Source: Neomegalonema sp.
GTDB taxonomy: Bacteria > Pseudomonadota > Alphaproteobacteria > Rhodobacterales > Rhodobacteraceae
Reading direction: 5' to 3'
Assembly: GCF_028688855.1 (NCBI RefSeq)
Contig: NZ_JAQTXI010000005.1
Location: forward strand, 152,898-216,897
DNA length: 64,000 nucleotides
A model generated the notes under the pieces. That model was given only the letters and a program-made list of their open reading frames with translations, was not told the DNA's origin and did not search any database. Positions 58,389-64,000 of the stretch are shown piece by piece; positions within the stretch are counted from its first letter, which is position 1, and the number at the start of each line of letters is the position of its first letter. The translations under genes and the position numbers were made by a program.

Positions 58389-59009
58389 TCAGATGGTGAC
58401 GGCGATCTGCGCGGCGTCGGCCTCGATGAGGCAGCGGATGTTCGCGTCGAATTTCCGCGCCAGCAGATAGGCGAGCCGGCAATTGGAGAGCCGCGGCTCC
58501 AGCAGGCTGGGGTCGCCGCCGGTCTCCAGGATCCTGACGGCCTCGGGCATGAGCCGGGCGCGCGGGCCCTCGGCGGAGATCATCAGATTGATCGCCCCCT
58601 CCTTGCGCACGCCCACGCGCAGCACGCCGCCGCGCGGCAGGGCCTCGTAGCCGATGAGGATGAAGTTCATCAGCAGCCGGACCAGATCCTTGTCGAGCGT
58701 CGCCTCCGAGCCGACCCAATGCAGCACGACGCCGGATTCGGCGAGCAGGCCCTCGGTCAGGCGGCGGGGCTCCTCCAGCGAGACGCTTTCGGCCAGGGAG
58801 CTGGCGGCCCCGAAGGCCACGCGCATGAACTGCAGCTTGGCCGAGGCGTGACGGGCGCTCTTGCGCACGAGATCCTGAGCTTCGCGGCGGGTCTCCTCGT
58901 CGGGATCGTCGTCGAGCAGCTCCAGCCCGTTGTTGACCGCGCCGATGGGGCTGACCAGATCATGACAGAGGCGCGAACACAACAGGGTCGCCAGGGCGAG
59001 ATCGGTCAT
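58389..59009 (-). CDS. chpT: Histidine phosphotransferase, ChpT-like
   Basis: Passes phosphate from CckA to CtrA (and CpdR) in the alphaproteobacterial cell-cycle/motility circuit. The start is ATG 59009. The 206-residue protein has the phosphorylated His16 in LLCSRLCHDLVSPIGAVNNGLELL, then a degenerate Bergerat-type domain (LLMNFILIGYEALPRGGVLRVGV) without ATP-binding boxes, as known for ChpT. The C-terminal CRLAYLLARKFDANI is typical. It is divergent from the DUF3553 gene and recA. Confidence 0.92.
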   Translation of the reverse strand: MTDLALATLLCSRLCHDLVSPIGAVNNGLELLDDDPDEETRREAQDLVRKSARHASAKLQFMRVAFGAASSLAESVSLEEPRRLTEGLLAESGVVLHWVGSEATLDKDLVRLLMNFILIGYEALPRGGVLRVGVRKEGAINLMISAEGPRARLMPEAVRILETGGDPSLLEPRLSNCRLAYLLARKFDANIRCLIEADAAQIAVTI

Positions 59010-59114
59010 CGGAGTTCCTGAACGCGGTGAATCGGTGTAAGGTCGGGCGCGCGGCTTCCGTAGGGTGCGGCGCGCGCCCATGATAGGCGCCGCAGCATGA
59101 AAGGGGAAGGGCGG

Positions 59115-59291
59115 ATGCGACATCTTCTGGAGCCGGGCGCGCTGGTGCGGCATCCGGGCCATCCCGAATGGGGCCTGGGCCAGATCCAGTCGGTCACGGG
59201 GGACCGGGCGGCGGCCAATTTCGAACATGCCGGAAAACAGACGCTCGACCTCAGGCGGGTGGAGCTGGAGTTCGTGGAAAGTGACGTTTAA
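59115..59291 (+). CDS. DUF3553 domain protein
   Basis: A 58-residue protein starting at ATG 59115 with GAAGGG upstream; an ATG 18 bases earlier has no site. The sequence LVRHPGHPEWGLGQIQSV ... ANFEHAGKQTLDLRRVELE is the whole DUF3553 domain, the small SH3-like fold also found at the end of UvrD-type helicases, where it contacts RNA polymerase. A stand-alone copy is common upstream of recA-region genes in this group; function is not known. Confidence 0.88.
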   Translation: MRHLLEPGALVRHPGHPEWGLGQIQSVTGDRAAANFEHAGKQTLDLRRVELEFVESDV

Positions 59292-59460
59292 ATTTCCGAT
59301 ATGTTCTTGATATGCGCGAACGGATGGGATACGACTTCCTTGTCCCTCGATCGATGGGGGCGGAGCGCCTCCCCCTCTGCGCTCCGCCCCGCCTTCTCTT
59401 CGCCTTGAGGCGTCTCCGGGGACGGGCGCGACATTAAGGCTTTGCATTTGGGAACGGGCC

Positions 59461-60552
59461 ATGTCTCAATCCGCCGCGCAAACTCCGCTCCGCCTCGTCG
59501 ACAGGGACGTCATGGACAAAGAAAAAGCGTTGGAATCCGCTCTGGCCCAGATCGAGCGCGCCTTCGGCAAGGGCTCGATCATGAAGCTCGGCCAGAAGGG
59601 CGCGGTTCTGGAGATCGAAGCCATTCCGACCGGCTCCATCGGCCTCGACATCGCGCTGGGCATCGGCGGGGTGCCCAAGGGGCGCATCATCGAGATCTAC
59701 GGCCCGGAAAGCTCGGGCAAGACCACCCTCGCGCTGCACATCATCGCCGAAGAGCAGAAACGCGGCGGAATCTGCGCCTTCGTCGACGCCGAACACGCCC
59801 TCGACCCCTCCTACGCCCGCAAGCTGGGCGTGGACGTGGCCAATCTGCTCATCGCCCAGCCCGACGCGGGCGAACAGGCCCTGGAGATCGCCGACACCCT
59901 CGTGCGTTCGGGCGCGGTGAGCGTGGTGGTGGTCGATTCGGTGGCGGCGCTCGTGCCCAAGGCCGAGCTCGAAGGCGACATGGGCGACGCCCAGATGGGC
60001 CTTCAGGCCCGCCTGATGAGCCAGGCCATGCGCAAGCTGACGGCCTCCATCAGCCGTTCGAAATGCACGGTGATCTTCATCAACCAGATCCGCATGAAGA
60101 TCGGCGTGATGTTCGGCAATCCCGAGACCACCACCGGCGGCCATGCGCTGAAGTTCTACGCCTCGGTGCGCATGGACATCCGCCGCACCGGCGCCATCAA
60201 GGACCGCGACCAGACCGTCGGCAACACCACCCGCGTGCGCGTGGTCAAGAACAAGGTCGCGCCGCCTTTCCGCGAAGTGGAATTCGACATCATGTATGGC
60301 GAGGGCATTTCGAAGATCGGCGAACTGATCGACCTCGGCGTGAAGGCCGGGATCGTCGAGAAGTCGGGCTCCTGGTTCTCCTACGACGGCCAGCGCATCG
60401 GGCAGGGCCGCGAGAACGTGAAGAACTTCCTCAAGGAGAACGCCTCCATCGCCGAGGCCATCGAGGGCAAGCTCCGCCAGTCGCACGGGCTGAGCCTCGC
60501 TTCGGTCATCCCTGAGGACGAGCGCCCCGCCGATTCCGACGACGAGGCCTGA
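59461..60552 (+). CDS. recA: Recombinase RecA
   Basis: Strand-exchange ATPase for homologous recombination and the SOS response. The 363-residue protein has Walker [10 protein letters not shown] (81-89), Walker [19 protein letters not shown], and [20 protein letters not shown] with the L2 region around [22 protein letters not shown]. The start ATG 59461 gives the N-terminal extension [11 protein letters not shown] usual in alphaproteobacteria; the ATG at 59512 is the alternative. No clear direct-repeat SOS box was found upstream. The C-terminus is acidic ([12 protein letters not shown]). Confidence 0.98.
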   Translation: MSQSAAQTPLRLVDRDVMDKEKALESALAQIERAFGKGSIMKLGQKGAVLEIEAIPTGSIGLDIALGIGGVPKGRIIEIYGPESSGKTTLALHIIAEEQKRGGICAFVDAEHALDPSYARKLGVDVANLLIAQPDAGEQALEIADTLVRSGAVSVVVVDSVAALVPKAELEGDMGDAQMGLQARLMSQAMRKLTASISRSKCTVIFINQIRMKIGVMFGNPETTTGGHALKFYASVRMDIRRTGAIKDRDQTVGNTTRVRVVKNKVAPPFREVEFDIMYGEGISKIGELIDLGVKAGIVEKSGSWFSYDGQRIGQGRENVKNFLKENASIAEAIEGKLRQSHGLSLASVIPEDERPADSDDEA

Positions 60553-60962
60553 CCGCCTCTCGCCTGCGCCGCCATGTCAGGATCCCGCCGCCCCGAAGCG
60601 AAGCCCGCTTCGGGGCGGTCGCGCATGTGGAGTCTCCGCGAGGGCGCCCGGGGAAGCCCGGAGGAATCGGGGGAGGGGGCCGCGCCGGGGCTCGGGGTTG
60701 CGGGTCGGGCGGCGTTTTTCCTCCGAAAAGCGGTTTCCTGTTTCCGGATTGCGCTCTAGGGTCTGTCGGCGTTCAGGGTTCGGGCGCGGGGCGGGACCGC
60801 GAGCGGCCGCCTCCCGCAGGGGAGCCGGGCGCCTGTCCCGGATCGCGCTCCGGACCCCGGAGGCCGACGGATCCTGAGGAGGATCCGCGCAATCCGCGCC
60901 CGCGTCCGATCTTCTCCGTCCGGAGCGGGTCGGTTTCGGGGCGCTCTCGGGAGGATCCGCCG
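60553..60962. other. Intergenic region between recA and the DUF924 gene
   Basis: About 410 bases. It contains a terminator hairpin at 60588-60618. Beyond that I see no gene, RNA or repeat; TTTTTCCTCCGAAAAGCGG (60716-60734) is the only less GC-rich patch and may hold the DUF924 promoter. Confidence 0.45.
60588..60618 (+). terminator. Terminator-like hairpin after recA
   Basis: CCGCCCCGAAGCG (60588-60600) pairs perfectly with CGCTTCGGGGCGG (60606-60618) around AAGCC. There is no T-run after it, so the mechanism is uncertain, but position (36 bases past recA) fits. Confidence 0.55.
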
Positions 60963-61523
60963 ATGCCCCATCGCTCCGACGTTCCGCTGTCCGAAGCCGC
61001 CGCTCTGGTCGCCTTCTGGCGTGCGGCGGGCCGCGAGAAATGGTTCACGAAGGACGAAGCCTTCGACGCCGAATTCCGCACCCGTTTCTGGGATTCCCAC
61101 ATGGCCGCCGCGGCCCGTCGCTGCGACGGCTGGATGCGGACCACGGAAGGCGCTCTGGCGCTGCTTCTGCTGCTGGACCAATATCCGCGCAACAGCTTCC
61201 GCGGCACGGCGCACATGTACGCGACCGATCCTCTGGGAGTCGCCTTCGCGCGTCAGGCTCTGGAGGCGGGGCTCGACCGCCAGGCCGAACCCGGATTGCG
61301 GCCCTTCTTCTACATGCCCTTCATGCATTCGGAGGCTCTGGCCGATCAGGAGCTCTGCGTGCAGCTCTTCGAGGCTCTGGGCGACGCCTCCCTGCCGCAC
61401 GCCCTGGAGCATCGCGACGTGGTCGCGCGCTTCGGACGCTTTCCGCATCGCAACGCCATGTTCGGCCGCGAGACCTCCGCGCAGGAGGCCGCCTTCCTCG
61501 CCGAGGGGGGCTTCGCGGGCTGA
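60963..61523 (+). CDS. DUF924 family protein
   Basis: A 186-residue protein, start ATG 60963 with GGAGGAT upstream. DUF924 proteins are all-helical with a TPR-like fold and unknown function. The signature is clear: ALVAFWRAAGREKWFTKDEAFD, LLLLDQYPRNSFRGTAHMYATD, FFYMPFMHSEALADQE and ALEHRDVVARFGRFPHRNAMFGR. The conserved His/Arg residues suggest a binding pocket. About 94 bases separate it from the DJ-1-type gene on the same strand. Confidence 0.93.
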   Translation: MPHRSDVPLSEAAALVAFWRAAGREKWFTKDEAFDAEFRTRFWDSHMAAAARRCDGWMRTTEGALALLLLLDQYPRNSFRGTAHMYATDPLGVAFARQALEAGLDRQAEPGLRPFFYMPFMHSEALADQELCVQLFEALGDASLPHALEHRDVVARFGRFPHRNAMFGRETSAQEAAFLAEGGFAG

Positions 61524-61616
61524 ACCTGAAGCGGGAGATCACGGAGCGTCATGGTCTTGCAGCGGGACGCGCGTAAACTGCGCGTCCCGAATCATTTCGG
61601 CCAGGGAGGAAAGAAC

Positions 61617-62180
61617 ATGGCGAAGATCCTGCTGCTCGCGGGCGACTTCACCGAAGATTACGAAACCATGGTGCCGTTCCAGACCTTGCTCGCCTGCGGC
61701 CATACGGTCCACGCCGTCTGTCCGGGCAAGAAGGCGGGCGACAAGGTCTCCACCGCCATCCATGACTTCGAGGGCGACCAGACCTACACCGAGAAGCCCG
61801 GCCACAAGTTCACCCTCAACGCCACCTTCGACGAGGCGAAGCCCGAGAGCTACGACGCCCTCGTGATTCCCGGCGGACGCGCGCCGGAATATCTGCGGCT
61901 GGATCCGAAGGTTCTGGCGGTGGTGCGTCATTTCTTCGAGACGAACAAACCCGTCGCGTCGGTCTGCCATGGCGCGCAGATTCTCGCGGCGGCGGGCGTG
62001 CTGAAGGGCCGGACCTGCTCCGCCTATCCGGCCTGCCGCCCTGATGTGGAGCTATCCGGCGGGAAATACGCCGAGATCGCCGTGGACGACGCCGTGACCG
62101 ACGGCAATCTGGTCACGGCCCCCGCCTGGCCCGCCCATCCGGCCTGGCTCAAGCAGTTCATGGCGATCCTGCCCGCCTGA
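61617..62180 (+). CDS. DJ-1/PfpI family protein
   Basis: A 187-residue class I glutamine-amidotransferase-like protein. The start is ATG 61617 with GGGAGGA upstream. The nucleophile elbow is SVCHGAQIL (Cys117, His118) and Glu13 in FTEDYE is the partner acid, the PfpI/DJ-1 triad. [13 protein letters not shown] supplies the oxyanion loop. Members act as proteases, glyoxalases or deglycases; activity cannot be chosen from sequence. Strong terminator follows. Confidence 0.9.
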   Translation: MAKILLLAGDFTEDYETMVPFQTLLACGHTVHAVCPGKKAGDKVSTAIHDFEGDQTYTEKPGHKFTLNATFDEAKPESYDALVIPGGRAPEYLRLDPKVLAVVRHFFETNKPVASVCHGAQILAAAGVLKGRTCSAYPACRPDVELSGGKYAEIAVDDAVTDGNLVTAPAWPAHPAWLKQFMAILPA

Positions 62181-62183
62181 ATG

Positions 62184-62213
62184 AAAAAAAGGGCCGCCCT
62201 TTCGGGGCGGCCC
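62184..62213. terminator. Bidirectional terminator
   Basis: GGGCCGCCC (62191-62199), loop TTTCG, GGGCGGCCC (62205-62213). A run of seven A (62184-62190) gives a seven-T tail for the minus-strand dctP gene. The convergent DJ-1-type gene ends just before it. Confidence 0.78.
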
Positions 62214-62232
62214 TCCGCAGGAGCGCGCGGCC

Positions 62233-63276
62233 TCAGCCGCAGGCGTAGACGCCGCCCGATTTTGTCAGCACGCCGTTGTAATCCTTGAAGATCTGCACGA
62301 CCTTGGCCGAGGTCTCGTTCTCCTGGGCGATCTCGTCCCAGAAGACCATGGCCGCCCGTTCGATCTGCGCCCAATCCTCGGCGGGCACGGTGGTCAGCTC
62401 CAGCTTCTCGCCCTGAGCGCGCAGCTTGGCCTCGCCGCCCCAATACCACTGGTCGCGGTAGTTGTGGCCCGCCTGGACGCAGGTCAGCCAGAGATCCTTG
62501 AGGTGCTCGGGCAGATCGGCCCAGCGCTTCTCGTTGACGAACCAGGAGCCGATCCAGGCGCCCGAGATGTTGTTCGTCAGGAAGTATTTCGTCACGTCGG
62601 CCCAACCCACGGTGTAGTCTTCGGTGATGCCGGACCAGGCCATGCCGCTGATCTCGCCGGTCTGGGCGGCCACCTGCACGTCCTCATAGGGAATCGAGAC
62701 CGGAACCACGCCGAATTGCGTCAGGAAGCGCCCGGCGGTCGGGAAGGTGTAGAGCCGCAGGCCCTTCAGATCCGCCACCGAGCGGATCGGCGTGCGGGTG
62801 TTGAAGTGGCAGGCGTCCTGACCGGCCGCCGAAAGCCAGACCACGCCGCCCGCCTTGGCGTAGGCGTCGCGCCAGATGTCGGCCAGGCCATATTGGTTGA
62901 AGAGCACCGGCACGTCGAGGATGCTCTTGGTGGCGAAGGGGAAATAGCCGCCGAAGATCGAGACCGGAACCGGAGCGGCCATGGAGTCGTCGTCGGAATG
63001 CACCGCGTCGATGGTGCCGTTCTGGAGCGCGCGGAAGAGCTCGCCCGTCGGGACCAGCTGGTCGGCGTAATAGAGTTCGATCTCCATCTCGCCCTTGGCC
63101 GAGCGGTTGAAGAGGTCGATGGCGGGCTTGGTCACATGGGGCCCGAGCGCCGCTCCGGCGTAGGTCTGGAAGCGCCAGCGGATCGGGGCCTGAGCCAGCA
63201 CGGCCGGCGCCGCCAGGGCGCTCGCGGCGACGCCGAGTCCGGCGGTCTTGAGGAAATTGCGGCGATTGGCGGTCAT
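62233..63276 (-). CDS. TRAP transporter substrate-binding protein (DctP family)
   Basis: Periplasmic receptor of a TRAP transporter, 347 residues. The N-terminus is a Tat-type signal (Arg5-Arg6 in NRRNFLKTAGLG, then a hydrophobic stretch to VLAQ). Family features: LYYADQLVPTGELFRALQNGTIDAVH, DLKGLRLYTFPTAGRFLTQFG and SIPYEDVQVAAQTGEISGMAWSG (in pieces). FWDEIAQENETSAKVVQIF ends it. The subfamily is the one annotated for mannitol/chloroaromatic or keto-acid substrates; the actual ligand is unknown. The permease gene lies 19 bases upstream. Confidence 0.93.
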   Translation of the reverse strand: MTANRRNFLKTAGLGVAASALAAPAVLAQAPIRWRFQTYAGAALGPHVTKPAIDLFNRSAKGEMEIELYYADQLVPTGELFRALQNGTIDAVHSDDDSMAAPVPVSIFGGYFPFATKSILDVPVLFNQYGLADIWRDAYAKAGGVVWLSAAGQDACHFNTRTPIRSVADLKGLRLYTFPTAGRFLTQFGVVPVSIPYEDVQVAAQTGEISGMAWSGITEDYTVGWADVTKYFLTNNISGAWIGSWFVNEKRWADLPEHLKDLWLTCVQAGHNYRDQWYWGGEAKLRAQGEKLELTTVPAEDWAQIERAAMVFWDEIAQENETSAKVVQIFKDYNGVLTKSGGVYACG

Positions 63277-63295
63277 GGGGCGGTCCTCCGGAGGT

Positions 63296-64000
63296 TCAGG
63301 AATAGACGTAGCTGGGCAGCCAGGTGGCGATGGGCGGATAGAGCGCGATGATCAGCAGCGTCAGCAGCATGATCGCCACGAAGGGCCAGATGGAGCGGTA
63401 GATGTCGGGGAGCGTCACCTCCGGCGGCGCCATGGCCCGCATGAGGAAGAGGTTGTAGCCGAAGGGCGGCGTCACATAGGCCACCTGACAGGTGATGGTG
63501 TAGAGCACGCCATACCAGATCAGATCGAAGCCGAGGGCTCCGGCCAGCGGGATGAAGAGCGGCGCCACGATCACCAGCATGGCGGTGTCGTCGAGGAAGA
63601 TCCCGAGGATCAGGAAGGCGGCCTGCATCATCAGCAGCACCTGCCAGGGCTCCAGCCCCCAGTCGTTGAGGAACAGCCGCTCGACGGACTTCACCGCGCC
63701 GAGCCCGTCGAAGACCGCGCCGAAACAGAGCGCCGCCATGATCAGCCACATGAACATGCAGCTGACGCCGAGCGTCTTGCGGGCGGTCTGATGGAGCACG
63801 TCCCAGGTCAGGCGCCCCCGGATCAGGGCCACGAAGGTCGAGGCCGCCGCGCCCACCGCCGCGCTCTCCACGAGGCTGGTGACGCCGGTCAGGAAAAGCC
63901 CCGTCATCGAGAAGAAGATGACGAAGGGCCAGATCCCCGCCTGAAGCGCATGGAGCTTCTCGGCGCGGGGGATCTTCGCGCGCTCCTCCTCGGGCATGGG
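63296..64000 (-). CDS. TRAP transporter large permease, C-terminal part (cut by window edge)
   Basis: Only the C-terminal ~235 residues are in the window; the gene continues past 64000. It is the DctM-type sodium-coupled permease subunit with multiple hydrophobic helices (LHALQAGIWPFVIFFSMTGLF, LLMMQAAFLILGIFLDDTAMLVIVAPLFIPL, IMLLTLLIIALYPPIATWL). The motif GIFLDDTAMLVI and YVTPPFGYNLFLMR are family signatures. It precedes dctP by 19 bases and is expected to follow a small dctQ gene outside the window. Confidence 0.92.
   Translation of the reverse strand, partial: PMPEEERAKIPRAEKLHALQAGIWPFVIFFSMTGLFLTGVTSLVESAAVGAAASTFVALIRGRLTWDVLHQTARKTLGVSCMFMWLIMAALCFGAVFDGLGAVKSVERLFLNDWGLEPWQVLLMMQAAFLILGIFLDDTAMLVIVAPLFIPLAGALGFDLIWYGVLYTITCQVAYVTPPFGYNLFLMRAMAPPEVTLPDIYRSIWPFVAIMLLTLLIIALYPPIATWLPSYVYS

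Noticed and set aside
59301..59325. SOS (LexA) box upstream of recA
   Set aside because: GTTC (59303) and GAAC (59318) are inverted and 11 bases apart, not the GTTC-N7-GTTC direct repeat of alphaproteobacteria.

Overview
The window looks like a chromosomal core segment of a GC-rich alphaproteobacterium, in or close to the Rhodobacterales. The markers are alpha-specific families: a ChpT-like phosphotransferase, the F1-ATPase zeta subunit (DUF1476), COQ9, a DksA with one cysteine, a DUF1289 protein, the TIGR02281 aspartic protease, the leucyl aminopeptidase-NlpC/P60 pair, and L-malyl-CoA lyase of the ethylmalonyl-CoA pathway. No plasmid, phage, insertion sequence, CRISPR array or rRNA was seen. 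The right edge cuts through a TRAP transporter permease gene.

Layout. 0-10.4 kb (mostly minus): uroporphyrinogen-III methyltransferase, MsrPQ methionine sulfoxide repair, glutamate dehydrogenase, an Ala/Pro/Val-rich exported protein, a Pro-rich lipoprotein, a frameshifted malate synthase G and a TPR lipoprotein. 10.6-20.1 kb (plus): aminopeptidase, NlpC/P60, MltB-like transglycosylase, quinone oxidoreductase, then a tightly packed ccmI-ruvX-DUF1289-aspartic protease run, BolA and monothiol glutaredoxin (an Fe-S trafficking pair). 20-24.4 kb: a zincin, mcl1, a META-domain lipoprotein and a membrane-anchored Mrr-like nuclease. 24.4-30 kb: tRNA-Gln and tRNA-Pro, acnA, dodecin, rpsU and COQ9. 30-33.2 kb: RNase D, DD-carboxypeptidase, SufE. 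33.6-38.3 kb: a SIR2-like/TPR fusion translationally coupled to a homocysteine methyltransferase, then a DsbD-alpha-like protein. 38.5-45.8 kb: pyrG, hisN-type phosphatase, a hexapeptide acetyltransferase, asd, an EamA exporter and creD. 45.8-49.2 kb: trxA, ubiB, ubiE and a rhodanese. 49.2-53 kb: a hybrid histidine kinase with a FIST sensor (NahK/NosP-like). 53.3-64 kb: a broken J-domain gene, dksA, DUF1476, a large exported DUF11-like protein, chpT, DUF3553, recA, DUF924, a DJ-1/PfpI protein and a TRAP transporter.

Functional themes are central carbon flow (acnA, malate synthase, malyl-CoA lyase, gdh), Fe-S and redox handling (BolA, GrxD, SufE, TrxA, MsrPQ, DsbD-like), ubiquinone synthesis (UbiE, UbiB, COQ9), cell wall turnover (NlpC/P60, MltB, DD-carboxypeptidase) and signalling (ChpT, FIST-kinase, DksA).

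Main points for a second look: (1) malate synthase G is split by one extra base in a run of eight C; (2) a J-domain gene is split by an exact 29-bp tandem duplication; (3) four 34-bp hairpin repeats lie between the rhodanese gene and ubiE; (4) a SIR2-like domain that lacks the usual catalytic histidine is fused to a long TPR array; (5) creD has a near-consensus promoter overlapped by a Fur-box-like palindrome.
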